Shown one piece after another: positions 46,456-57,283 of a DNA stretch of 64,000 nucleotides. The first letter of the stretch is position 1. Each line of letters starts with the position of its first letter. The stretch spans positions 32,592,225 through 32,656,224 of the forward strand of contig OU744446.1 of assembly GCA_916610825.1 (NCBI GenBank), read 5' to 3'. The notes beneath the pieces were generated by a model, which saw only the letters and a program-made list of their open reading frames with translations, searched no databases and had not been told where the DNA came from. The DNA is from Haliclystus octoradiatus (lineage: Eukaryota > Cnidaria > Staurozoa > Stauromedusae > Haliclystidae). The position numbers and the translations under genes are program-made.

Positions 46456-46542
46456 TTTGCAAACTTTTGGTTTGGGCTGTGATTTCCCATGCTGGTAGAC
46501 ATACACCTTCTGATTCAAAGCTATGTACGGTACGTCATTGTT
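46456..46542 (-). CDS. exon-like segment inside the transposon
   Basis: 29 codons between acceptor cgtttag and donor gtaagt, reading NNDVPYIALNQKVYVYQHGK and SQPKPKVCK; the other two frames are closed. Function unknown. Its 5' phase (0) does not match the donor phase (2) of the next exon upstream unless the A6 run at 46685 has lost or gained a base. Confidence 0.4.
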
Positions 46543-46667
46543 CTAAACGTAATATGAATTTTCAGATCAGATAGTTCTGAGATGTAAGAAATTCCTTAAT
46601 TGAGAGGATTTCTCGCAAGTAACAAGACATTCCCACAAAGTAGTTTTGTTTGCATTTTTACAGTTGT

Positions 46668-46982
46668 TTAATTGTCATACCTTTTTTCCAAAACCCTTCT
46701 AGCAGTATTCCACACTACAAACGTTGTTGTTGTTGCCAAGCTGAAATGCCTGATAAGGTTTTCAGCTGCATCTTGATTTTTCGCTGTCCCGCTTGACTCG
46801 GTATCTTGTCTTGAAAACAGAGATTCCCATGCTGCTTGAGGTATAATACTGGTTTGTTCTATTTGACCAGATTCTATGATGATGGGATTACGTTCCAATT
46901 CCAGAGTACTGACTTCATCTTCTTCCAATTTTTCAACTGATGCTAGATTACTGGACTGGATTGATCCATTTCAAATTGTTAA
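46668..46982 (-). pseudogene. frameshifted reading frame inside the transposon
   Basis: 86 codons from a methionine (46928), including ELERNPIIIESGQIEQTSII and HFSLATTTTFVVWNTARRVL, a possible membrane segment. A further methionine upstream (MDQSS) is separated by a 5-bp tandem duplication (ccagtccagt), which breaks the frame. A donor-like aag|gtatga follows. Not recognised. Confidence 0.4.
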
Positions 46983-47300
46983 TCAAAATCCATGATCCAT
47001 GTTAAAACGAACAATAGAAGAATTGATCTCTTTGATCTGACGACACGTGTGATTTGAATCACATTTCCCGCCAAAAAACATGAATTTCTATGATGCGTGG
47101 GACGTTTGATTTTAAAGTTACGACTTTGGTTGGGAACGGGAGAAACAACTCAATTTTTTCGTAATTTACGTTATACATGAAGATATTATTACTGTTACTA
47201 TTATTACTGAACAGTAAAGGAACATCATCTAAACTTTTCGCGAATTTTTTTTGGGATTTTTGTTCTGCAATTCTTCCGCATGTTTATTCAAAATGACTCT

Positions 47301-47595
47301 CAACTCGTGTCAGCCTTAATTCAACTTGTATCAGCTTCATAAAAACATATCAAAATAACAGACAATTTCATCGCTCTGGATGCATTCTTATAGGGCATAA
47401 ATGATCCAAACTGATATAAAATGATGCTGTAAGACTTTGATGGGTTTTCTTGGTATATCATAAGCATAAACAACAAACTACTTCTGTTCTTTTTTATATT
47501 TCTATACTATCAACTCGTGTCAGCCTCAATTCAACTTGTATCAGCTTCATAAAAACATATCAAAATAACAGCTAACTTCATCGCTCTGGATGCAT
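47301..47595. repeat. subterminal 85-bp direct repeats of the transposon
   Basis: 47301-47385 and 47511-47595 are near-identical (caactcgtgtcagccttaat and tcgctctggatgcat segments). The first bases also match the motif in the terminal repeat, so they are likely transposase-binding sites (inference). Confidence 0.8.
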
Positions 47596-47937
47596 ACATT
47601 ATTGCGCTTGCCTCGCAAAATATGTTATCCTACATATTCCCCTTATAATTTTGATGAGCAATACAGTAAAGGCAATCGTGAAAGCTTACATGTTGCAGCA
47701 CGCTACTCTGTGTTGCTGACTTGAATATTGCAGTTACTTAACTACGACAAACGCCATTACTGAATGCGATTAAGTAGACGATAGACGCAAAAGCAATATT
47801 ACGTGGAAACGTAACCGCGCTCGTACTATTGGAAAAAAGTAGACTGGATACTAAATAGAGCTGACGCGAGTTGAATTTTCCGTTTACCATGTGACTGCCT
47901 GATATAAAAACCAGGTAAAAACATGTGACGGTAATAT

Positions 47938-48259
47938 ACAGGGACGTGCCACTTTATTTGGGTCCATATTCCAGCTGAGTAAAAACTTTTTGGGTATGAC
48001 ATTTCAAATTTTGGAACCTTTGGAACCTTTGGATGTCCTATCCCTGACTTTTTCCAGAACTTTGAAAAAATTTTGCATCATTTTGGTTTTTTTACTCAAA
48101 ATCAATCAACCTTGCTGAAACTTTTTGAGGAGCATTTTTAAATTCTTGGAATTTTTTGGGTAGCATCAACAGAATTGTTGGAACTTTTTGGGTAATTCAC
48201 TCTTTTCCAAAAATGGCACCCCCCCCCCACGTCCCTAAAGAACTGGAGTTACCCCCCGT
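47938..48259. mobile_element. MITE, family CCCGGGGGTAACTCCA, left end truncated
   Basis: Shares gggtccatattccagctgag, ttttgggtagcatcaacaga and the right end ctggagttacccccc with the complete copy at 56700. The left 20 bp are missing. Confidence 0.75.
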
Positions 48260-48732
48260 GGTCCTCATTCCTCGCGTGAAGTATTAACGCAACTAACGGG
48301 TCTGCGCGTCAGGCTAACAGATTGTGACATTGTTGTTGTTGTTGTTGTTTAATTTGCCAAATCTAAAAAAATATATATATTTGACAAGTAGATACATGGA
48401 CGCGTTGGGCATCCACTTACGTACATCCTCAATAGATAAAATATGATAATATGCAGTACAGTTTGATCGCTAAATAGAATTTCGTTTATTTTTTAAAGAC
48501 TTTCATCAATCTTCATTCGTTTTTACATTAAATTGGCAGCGTCCATTGATTTTTAATGAATTTATTTTTTCTGTTCTGTATTTCTTCGAAAAACATTTTA
48601 GCATGAAAGATTGCAACAAAAATCACGATTAAATTTGGTCTGATGTCGGAACATTTTCTTTTATGTTAAAAATATGAATATGAATATGAAGGGTGACGTT
48701 TTATCTGCCTTCATTTTCGCCTGCATATAAAT

Positions 48733-48898
48733 GGCGTATTTAGAGAGGTGTCGAAGGCTTATTTGCATTTAAATACACCTAGCCAAGCCGTATTTTGGCA
48801 TTTTAACCGGTTAAAATGCAACAGCCGTATTTATTGAGCGCTATAAGGCGTTCTCCAGCCGTATTTTAGGCGTAAATAATGCTCGAATTAAATACGCC
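48733..48898. mobile_element. palindromic element with ggcgtattta ends
   Basis: Left ggcgtattta and right taaatacgcc, with a central palindrome ttttaaccggttaaaa flanked by gccgtattt motifs. Probably a small foldback. Confidence 0.45.
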
Positions 48899-49302
48899 TG
48901 CACTATTTTCGCTCAAAACACAGCGTTTAGCCATAGCACATAAAGACTAATTTTGTCTTAACAAATATATAGAAATATATAGAAATTATAATAGAAAGAA
49001 TCAGGTCTCAAGCATTGGAATATAGTGCAATTCATTTCTAACTCTAACTTTTAAATTTCAACTTAAATAGAACAGCACATTCCTTAGATTTGAATCCATC
49101 TAATTATTTTAGATTTTTTAAATTCCATTGTAAATATATCATTAAATTTTTAACTTGTAGAGCGCATAGAACAGCAGTGAGTATATGCGCTATAAAAATA
49201 CTGTTATCATTATCATATATTAATTGACAATTTATAACTAACCTAGCTCTATATAATACAACCTAATTATTAATCAAAGATCAATTTTTACAGCCTAGTG
49301 CA

Positions 49303-52300
49303 GTATGGATAAGATTGAGCCGCCTCCTGCATTCCATATTAAGGAATCAAACCATTCTCGTGCCTGGAACATTGATGCCAGCATCTCAATGTGTTTTGGT
49401 TGCCACAGAAAAAGATGAAAATGTGACAAGGTGAAGAGATATATTCTATTAGCCAAAATAGGAGCAAAAGATAAGGAAATATATGACCTATATTTTCCTT
49501 TGATAACGAAGAACAAAAGATGACCTTTGATGTTTTGGTTTAGAGCCGTTCCGTGAATATTGAGTTCCACGAAAAAACATCACTTTTATCAGACATCAAT
49601 TCTAACATCAAATATAATGACTTTGTCACAGTTGTCAAACAATTGAACTCAAAATGTGAATTTTCAACACTCAAAGATTCTCTCATTATAAAATATATGA
49701 TTGTTGTGGGTGCTCTTGAAAGTGCTTTGCGTGCAGCGGGATGATGGGTTAGCCACTCACAGAAGCTATCAGTGCAGGATATGCCGCAGAAAAAGAAAAA
49801 CGCAAGCAGACTCAATCCTCAACAACGTTCCAAGACTGCTCCATCTCGAGGCAACGAGGTGATGATATTAAAGTGTCCGGGGTAATTGTCCAGCTTATGG
49901 AAAGACGTTCCAACTGTCATTGCCAACGGTCAAATCATTTTAATTCATGTTGCCCATCTACGTCTGCCCATCAAATTCAATCTGATAGTCCCGCGTTCTG
50001 CCTCAAGCAAAATTCTAAATTTTAACATTGATTTCAAACTCGATACTGGTGCTCGTTTTAATATTCTTTCAGACAAGATGTACAAAGCTATCATCTCACC
50101 ACCAACTGCATCTCAGACATTTGTCAACGTCTCCACTTACAATGACTCTCAAATCCCAATCATTGGTCAGCGAGTCGCTACAGCTGGTCTTCGTGATAAA
50201 CCATAACCATTTAAAGTTCGATTTCTTGCTTCCAGTGCTGCCTTAGCAAGTCAATCAATCAATCCATTGCAAATCAATTTCCTGACTGCTTTGTTGAATT
50301 AGGTTGCCCTCCTAATACTCCTCATATTGAATTCGATCCTGCTGTTTTTCTGCAGTTGTTCCTCCTCGCAACAACCCTTTTGCTGTGTTAATTCTTTGGT
50401 AATTTTCGAAAAACTCAATGCTGCTCTTCGCATCTGTTTCGAATCAGCCCAACATTATCGATTACCCACTGCTGAAGATATCATGTCCCAAATGACAGGT
50501 GCATGCTGCGTTTCTAAGATGGACGCCACATCCGGCTACTGGCACATACCTGTATAATAACCAATATTCCAAGAAACTGTTGCTAACCTCATATCGGGAC
50601 ACTCTCAAAATGGCATAGTTGTTTGGGGTCGATCAAGACAAGAACACGACAAATGCCTCATTGATGTCATACAGAAAATAGAGCAAAGTTGCTCAAGCTT
50701 AAAGTGTTTATCCCAGATATTGGGAGATTGCTTCTTTAGAAAGAGAAAAATTTCCTATTCGTACATGATCTTCCTGTGTTTTTACTTTGCGCGATCATTT
50801 CTGTCCTTCAAATATGCAGTCAAAGTGACGATTTTGGGTTAATTTTGTGTCTCACTCGTTTTCCTCGAACAGGAACCCACTTATTTTCAACAAGAGAGTT
50901 TACACCGGAAAAAACATTAAACTTTTTACTTATTTGTCTCTAAATAAAAAACCGCTAAACCAAATGACAATCTGCTTTCGGAATGAAATTTTAACGTTCA
51001 GCTGAAGATTTAGAGCTGTATTTGATCAATAGTCAAGATCCAGGTAAAGAGATATAAGCCTCTAAAGTCAGAAGTTTTTAGTTTTAGATTTTTCTCACTC
51101 AAGTGCTCACACGATTAACACCTCTTTGCGAATTCGTCTAAGCATATTCGGCATAGTTGATGCGTATTAAAAATAGTCACACACCTTCAATAACCAGCAG
51201 CGATAACCTGCTTAGACGAAGTCGTAAAGAGGTGCTAATCGCATGAGCACTTGAGTGAGAAAAATCCAAATTAAAAACTTTTGACTTTAGAGGCTTATAT
51301 CTCTTTACCTGGATCTTGAATGTTGATCAAATATAGCTCCAAATCTTCAGCAGAACGGTGAAAATTTCATTCCGAAAGCAGATTTTCATTTGGTTTAGCG
51401 CTTTTTTATTTAGAGACAAATAAGTAAAATGTTTAGTGTTTTTTCCAGTGTAAACTCTCTTGTGGAAAATAAGTGGGTTCCTGTTCGAGGAAAAAGAGTG
51501 CGGCACAAAAACGTAACTTTGATTGCATTTTTGAGGGGAAAATACTTGCGCAAAGTAAAAATACAAGAGGAACATGTACTTATAGAAAATTTTTCTCTAT
51601 CTAAAGAAGCAATCTCCCAATATCCGGGATATACACTTTAACCTCGGAAAATGTTCTTTCGGATGTGGCAGCCTTAATTGTATTCCTTGTCACTTTTGTG
51701 TTCCTCAAGTCCCACTTGAAATATTCTCTACACTCAGACATCTGATAGCTTCACCTCCCACACTGTAATTCTACGATCCAATCCAAGTTTATCATTACGT
51801 CTCCATGTTGATGCTAGTTAAGAAGGCCTTGAAGCAAGGTTTGAAAAGGAAATCAATGGTAACTGGAAACCTCTTGGTTTGCATCTCATTCTTTAACTTC
51901 TGCGGAGAAAAAAAGAGCTGAATATTTTCACCAGTATTTGCATAACCAATATTTCAAAGTTCTTCACGACAAACAACCTTTGCTAGCTATTTTCTCAACA
52001 AAACCTATCAACCACTGTACACTTCGTATTCAAATGTTTATGTTTGGTCTACAAAGATACGATTTTGAATTGACATATGAACCAGGAACGACAACACTTG
52101 TGTCAGATGCTCTCAGCCAAGCTCGAACTTGCAATTACAACTCCAAGTCAATACCACAAGACCAAGATGTAGAACTCTATGTGCATGCCATGATATAACA
52201 CATGCAAATCAGCTACAGAAGACTAACACAGCTGAAGTCAGAAACAGAAAAGTATCAAGTGCTGGTGATCCCTGACTTCTCGCATCAAAGAAGAGCTAGC

Positions 52301-52680
52301 CTCAAGACGAACACTCTATTCCTGCTCAGTTGAAACATATCATCACAGTATAGTATTAGTCATCAGATGATTGATGGTTGCACTGTTAATGATGGTTTTC
52401 TACGAGAAGGTCAACAAATAATTGTTCCTTCATCGTAACGAGCCAAGATGGAAGACATATTGCATCAAGGCCATTTCGACATGGAAATGTGCAAACAACG
52501 TGCTCATCAAACAATATATTGGCCAGGTCTCCGTCAACAATGAATTGACCACATGGTTTCCAATTGTTCGTTTTGTTTAAATCATCGTAATCGGATATCA
52601 AATGAGGCTATACCTCAACCAGTTCCCAATCAACTTTGCACCAAAGTTGCAACCGACCTCAATTCGCTTTGAACAATCGG
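49303..52680 (+). pseudogene. decayed Ty3/gypsy retrotransposon gag-pol
   Basis: Fragments in the right order, in several frames with stops. Gag-like (KVKRYILLAKIGAKDKEIYD at about 49430; CEFSTLKDSLI at 49650). A zinc knuckle at about 49885 (CPAYGKT then CQRSNHFNSCC after a frameshift). Retropepsin LDTGARFNILSDK at 50040. Reverse transcriptase YRLPTAEDIMSQM and KMDATSGYWHIPV at 50457-50557. RNase H LQRYDFELTYEPGTTTLVSD at about 52050. Integrase zinc-finger region (GHFDMEMCKQRAHQTIYWPG) at about 52470. It is split by the foldback at 50699-51641. No LTRs were found around it. Confidence 0.85.
50699..51641. mobile_element. TTAA-bounded foldback element, about 450-bp arms
   Basis: TTAAAGTGTTTATCCCAG at the left and its complement CGGGATATACACTTTAA at the right; the arms stay alignable for about 450 bp (shared segments such as tcgaacaggaacccacttat and gagatataagcctctaaagt). 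Only a short middle is unpaired. Inserted in the gypsy remnant, so it is younger than that insertion. Related to 21005-21388. Confidence 0.88.
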
Positions 52681-52861
52681 GATTGCTTACTTGTGGTTGA
52701 CTAAACATCCTAATTTGCCAATAGTGAGAAAACGTAGTACGAGATATGTTCCTTCTTTTTATGCCAATTTGATTGTAATTTGATACCAATTCCACAAAGG
52801 GGACCGATTTTATTCACTGAATAATACTTTTTTCTCAAACGCCGATTTGTAACTTCAATAA

Positions 52862-52933
52862 GGGGGTGTAGCTCAGTGGTAGAGCGCTCGCTTTGCATGC
52901 GAGAGGCCCGGGGTTCGATCCCCCGCACCTCCA
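52862..52933 (+). tRNA. tRNA-Ala (anticodon TGC)
   Basis: Complete cloverleaf: acceptor GGGGGTG/CACCTCC (one G-T pair), D arm GCTC..GAGC, anticodon stem CTCGC/GCGAG with loop TTTGCAT (TGC at 52894-52896), T arm CGGGG/CCCCG with loop TTCGATC, discriminator A. A short T run follows at 52937. No intron. Looks functional rather than SINE-derived. Confidence 0.95.
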
Positions 52934-53244
52934 ATATTTTGATCCTTATATTTAGGTTGCTCACTGAGGGGACGAGAACTTCCATATGGCACTATACGAG
53001 AATGTGCCAATATTTTAGGTAACATTTTGGGACCAAGCTGGCAATTTTGGGGCATCAAATTTTCAATTTCGGAATTCTGTTATGAAACTTTTGGTTCCCA
53101 GCTGTGAAACCGGAATTTCTCCGGCTGTGAGGTACGGCAATCCCTGCTGTGAGGCACCAAAATGGCAATTTTTTGAGCCAAATGCCAGGAAATCTTGAAT
53201 TTGCAATTTTGGGGTATGTTTTTAAGTGAAACCTGCAATGTTAC

Positions 53245-53452
53245 TGTCGTATAGCTATAGCTGACTTTGCTATAGCGACATTGAGTCCCAGCGAACACAA
53301 CGACGGTCAAATTGGAACTAATTTATTATTCAAACTACACATAGATAGATTACAGGAATTACATAGGGTGATGACGTCAATTACACATAGAATTACAACT
53401 TCACATATACAAGACAGAACAGCTTGATTATTACAAATTACATTACACAACA
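53245..53452 (-). repeat. 3' LTR of the TRIM
   Basis: 208 bp, near-identical to 53982-54189; preceded (minus strand) by a purine tract. Confidence 0.92.
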
Positions 53453-53570
53453 TCCCCCTTCCAACTTTAAGGAGTGGCAATCATACTTTTACAAATTTTA
53501 TCAAACAATTTCTAGCAACTTACGATAATACATTGTTAAACAAAACCTTTAATGTTTCTTGACAAATCCC

Positions 53571-53712
53571 TGCATGTTTCAGCAGTTTATAAAGTCCATT
53601 GCATGTTTCAGCAGTTTCCTTGCATGTTTCAGCATTCCTTGCATGTTTCAGAAGTCCTTGCATGTTTCAGCATTCCTTGCATGTTTCAGCATTCCTCGCA
53701 TGTTTCAGCATT
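53571..53712. repeat. 20-bp tandem repeats inside the TRIM
   Basis: Seven units of the type tgcatgtttcagcattcct. The 66-codon frame over it is only the translated repeat. Confidence 0.9.
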
Positions 53713-53981
53713 TTCAATAGTGTCGTTGTTTCTTTTAGCAGAGGTGGTTTAACTTGCCTGCTTAGTTGATTTCTGTGTTTCTTTAGGTAGATTTAATCTC
53801 CTTAATACTTCGTCTCGTTGTGTTTCTTCTTGGCCGATTTGTCTCTGCAGAGGTGATTTTAACATGCACATCCCTTTGATATCTTCTCGTGTTTCGTTTC
53901 TTTTGAGCAGACGTGATATTTAACTTGCTTTATACAGTATACTTCAGCTGTTTAGTTGAAGCCCACCCGGGGACGCCAAAT

Positions 53982-54189
53982 TGTCGTATAGCTATAGCTG
54001 ACTTTGCTATAGCGACATTGAATCCCAGCGAACACAACGACGGTCAAACTGGAACTGATTTATTATTCAAACTACACATAGATAGATTACAGGAATTACA
54101 TAGGGTGATGACGTCAATTACACATAGAATTACAACTTCACATATACAAGACAGAACAGCTTGATTATTACAAATTACATTACACAACA
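53982..54189 (-). repeat. 5' LTR of the TRIM
   Basis: 208 bp; followed (minus strand) by the primer-binding-like site. Confidence 0.92.
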
Positions 54190-55900
54190 GTTACCACTCT
54201 GGGATCTGGATCCATCTTCATTTCCTTGCCACTCAGTTTATCAAGCAAATTTCACCATTGTCTTCCGTAAAGCTAATTCTGAAACGATAACTTTACAGCC
54301 ACTCAAAATGTTGAATTTCCATGGGCACCATTACAGAAGTCAAAAAGATTAAAAAGGTTAACTACGCAAATTTTGACCACGCATAATACGCAATTCACCA
54401 AGCGCGGTCACGCGATCCAAATATCAAGGACAGCTTGGCGCTAGCCGCGAAGCACTGGATCCTTTCCATACAAACCCTTGCTATTTCTGATATACTGTTA
54501 TGACATTCGGGGCCTCATTTCGAGGGATTTTAATGAATTTAGATTTCTTAATTTTTCCCATAATACATAATTTTAATATCTTGAAGTTATACTCTTGCCG
54601 ATTTATATGCTATTTATGTAAGAAGAGTTTTAAGGCAAATATCTAAGGTTTATATAGTCTGCTTCAGGCTGTGTTCACACATTCCATGTACTTAGAAAGC
54701 TTGGAGAACAATGGCATTGCTTAGTGAATTGCACATGGTATGGTCTGTACATTTAAAGTAAAGCAACGAACTCGCAGAGCGACTTAATAAACTACTAGAG
54801 GTATAACGATATGTTCGGTAAAGCGATTAAATTTAGTTATACAGGTAGCGTTGTCATAATCTTTTGACTTCACATCTATTGAAAATCGTTGATCTTGTCT
54901 GCCATCCTTTCATCTAACTGGTAGTTCACGGCCTTACTCTACAAACATAAAGTTGAAAGTCGCTATGAAGTTAAACATACAAATAAACTTCAAGGATTTA
55001 TTCATTAGGAGGCGGTTGCAAAACAAAATGTATTTATAAAAAGAAACTAATCTAGGAGGTAAGAAATTAACCAAAACGATAAGACGTTATTGTAATAAAT
55101 TCAAGGGTAAATATTGTTGGGGTGAAATATATGATATTTTTGGGACAAACAAGAAAATTAATAAATATGAATTAGCAGGAAAAATCTTTTAGTAACAATA
55201 ATATTTTTAAAACCAATGAACTTTCCTATGCAGACCTATACGAATGTTGCTATTAATATATAAATACGAATGCATAGTATAATGGAAAAATTAATTGTTA
55301 CTTTGTTGCCATTAAGTAGATTCACTATAGTCAAACATAGCTAAGAAGTCACGTGACTTGAATCGGGTGTATACATGCATTCGGATCTGTCTACAAAATA
55401 AATTTGTTTCCTTAAAATTTTTATTTAAAATATGCTAAACGGAAATTTTTCTGGATTGATTGCTAGATCGTCTTCGACCATTTATTGAAGCTATATTCTC
55501 AGTATTCAAGAAAATGAAAAGGGCAATAAATAGACTACAAACTGATGTAGTTTTGAAGTGTTCCATACGAATCCTCCTTAATTATATAAACACTTTTCAC
55601 ATACAAAATTTTTTATAAAATTAAGTTTATATGCAGCGAATGTTGTTACTTAAAAAATCTTGAAAAACTAGCTTTTCGGTGGATTTCATAAGGAGATACT
55701 TTGCTGGGTATGATACCCCATTATATGCCAAAGCCGTGAATTATTCATAAAAGCCATAAATTGGACGTTTAAATAAATAACTTACAGATCCGAAAATTCA
55801 ACAATAATCCAAAAGCGGTTGCTTTGAACAGATTTTACATCAGCGAAGCGAAAATAATAGAGCAGCAGCCTTCAATCTTGATCCGCGTTGTTGTATTGTC

Positions 55901-55933
55901 CAGTCACGTGATTGTTGAATTGTCCAGTCACGT
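55901..55933. promoter_or_regulatory. paired GTCACGTGAT E-boxes
   Basis: tgtccagtcacgtgat occurs twice, 21 bases apart, with a third gtcacgtgac at about 55351. This is the E-box/CLEAR-type motif bound by bHLH-ZIP factors. It lies 1.3 kb before the next gene; function is inferred only. Confidence 0.35.
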
Positions 55934-56699
55934 GATCATAGTCTCGAAACTTTGCAATATTTGTCTATACATAAGCGGTGAAGTGCCACTCTTTAAGGCT
56001 AAAATATACGATATCTTTCTAATTTTGAAGTAGCAATTTCAGGAAGTTTGATTATTGTCCAAGAAACCTCATTTATACACTACTTTCGACTCAAAAGTAC
56101 TATACAATGAGGAGTTTATTGGTCAATTTGTCAATTTCTTTTGAAGATTGGGGTGTGACGAAATATTGTGAAATATTTCCATCCGCCTCAACACGGCACG
56201 AATTAACATGGCATATCAATTTTGTTGTTGTGTTGTATCCACCCAACCGTTGTCCTTGTTTGTAATTTTCGTTTACTTTTTATTTTGTAAATTACCTATG
56301 ATGTAGTACAACCACGAGTACGAAATATTACGAGCTCGTTTACATACATATGCAAATAAACTATGTATAACTACTTGTCATTATTTAATTGTTTATATGC
56401 GTTTATACTAAGGGTTATTGATTTGAAATTCATTAGTATAAATTGCGTAACATATAGCGTACAGACACAAACCCAGAGTCACGCTGAAAAATATCATCAT
56501 TATTAATATAGAAAGGTTTTCGAAGTACACTGCGAAACTGTTTCATTTCTCTTGACAATTTTTGTAGGAAAAGTTTAGACTCAAGCAATGGGATTTTTTC
56601 GCACAGTACTTTGCATTTTGTTAACATTGCATTCGATCAAAGAAATCAAATCAATTGATCAACCAACCCAACCGACAACAATATCAGGTAAACTATATG

Positions 56700-57010
56700 C
56701 CCGGGGGTAACTCCACTATGACGGCTATACGGGGACGTACCACTTTTTTGGGGTCCATATTCCAGCTGAGAAAAAACTTTTGATTTCGATGAGATTTCAA
56801 ATTTTGGAGATGTTGGGTATCCTATTTTTGACTTTTTCAAGAATTTTGAAACATTTTTGCATTATTTTTGTGTATTTACTTAAAATCAATCAACCTGCTA
56901 GAATTTTTTGGGTAGCATCAACAGAATTTTTGGAAATTTTTGGGTACTTTACCTTTCTCCAAAAGTGGCACCCCCCCGTCCCTGAAGAGCTGGAGTTACC
57001 CCCCCCCGGG
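56700..57010. mobile_element. MITE, family CCCGGGGGTAACTCCA, complete, 8-bp target duplication
   Basis: Ends CCCGGGGGTAACTCCA and TGGAGTTACCCCCCCCCGGG, flanked by ACTATATG on both sides (56692-56699, 57011-57018). 311 bp. An 8-bp duplication fits hAT- or MULE-type mobilisation. Confidence 0.88.
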
Positions 57011-57246
57011 ACTATATGAAGCATAGAGTTTGGCATTCTTTCGAGGCCTGTTCACAAAAATGCTGACGTTGTGATATTACATTATAAATTTGTCCTAAAA
57101 CAGCTTGACTGGAAAACTCTTAGATTCTTGCAAGAATAATGTTTTGAATAAGGAAATGTTTGCTATTTCTTAAGCCAATCTTCCTTCTTTGCGTCCAATT
57201 TTGAAGATTATTTACTTTAATTGTGGAAGTATCATTTTAGCTCAAA

Positions 57247-57283
57247 ATGAGAAAACTATTCCTTGAATCCCCGCTTGAATTAG
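57247..57283 (+). CDS. unknown gene, exon 1
   Basis: MRKLFLESPLEL plus one base, donor gtatgt. The phase (1) matches the next exon, which then reads GMELPSLEEIL. Confidence 0.65.

Larger units (their letters stand above)
43202..47888. mobile_element. 4.7 kb DNA transposon with 55-bp perfect TIRs and 9-bp target duplication
   Basis: The left end GGTAAACGGAAAATTCAACT, followed by cgcgtcagctctatttagta, is exactly repeated in reverse complement at the right end; at least 55 bp are identical and similarity continues inward. Both sides are flanked by ATGTGACTG (43193-43201 and 47889-47897). Subterminal copies of caactcgtgtcagc occur at 47301 and 47511 (part of an 85-bp direct repeat) and inverted near 43548. 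The 9-bp duplication and long inverted repeats suggest a MULE-like element (inference). Minus-strand coding remnants are listed separately; no intact transposase is seen. Confidence 0.88.
53245..54189 (-). mobile_element. small LTR element (TRIM), 945 bp
   Basis: Two 208-bp LTRs (53245-53452 and 53982-54189) differ at only about three sites, begin TG and end CA in minus orientation, and are flanked by the 5-bp duplication GTTAC (53240-53244, 54190-54194). In minus orientation ATTTGGCGTCCCCGGGTGG, a primer-binding-like site, follows the 5' LTR at 53981, and a purine tract ggaaggggga precedes the 3' LTR at about 53455. The 529-bp interior has no gag or pol. It depends on another element for movement. 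Confidence 0.93.
54195..57246. other. intergenic region
   Basis: AT-rich, no recognised exons. Contains the MITE at 56700 and three GTCACGTGA boxes (55351, 55903, 55924). Confidence 0.6.

Noticed and set aside
52710-53058. Minus-strand frames of 61-91 codons over the tRNA
   Set aside because: They are the antisense of the tRNA-Ala gene (SHAKRALYH-type translation is typical of that).
53552-53752. 66-codon frame
   Set aside because: Translates the 20-bp tandem repeat inside the TRIM.
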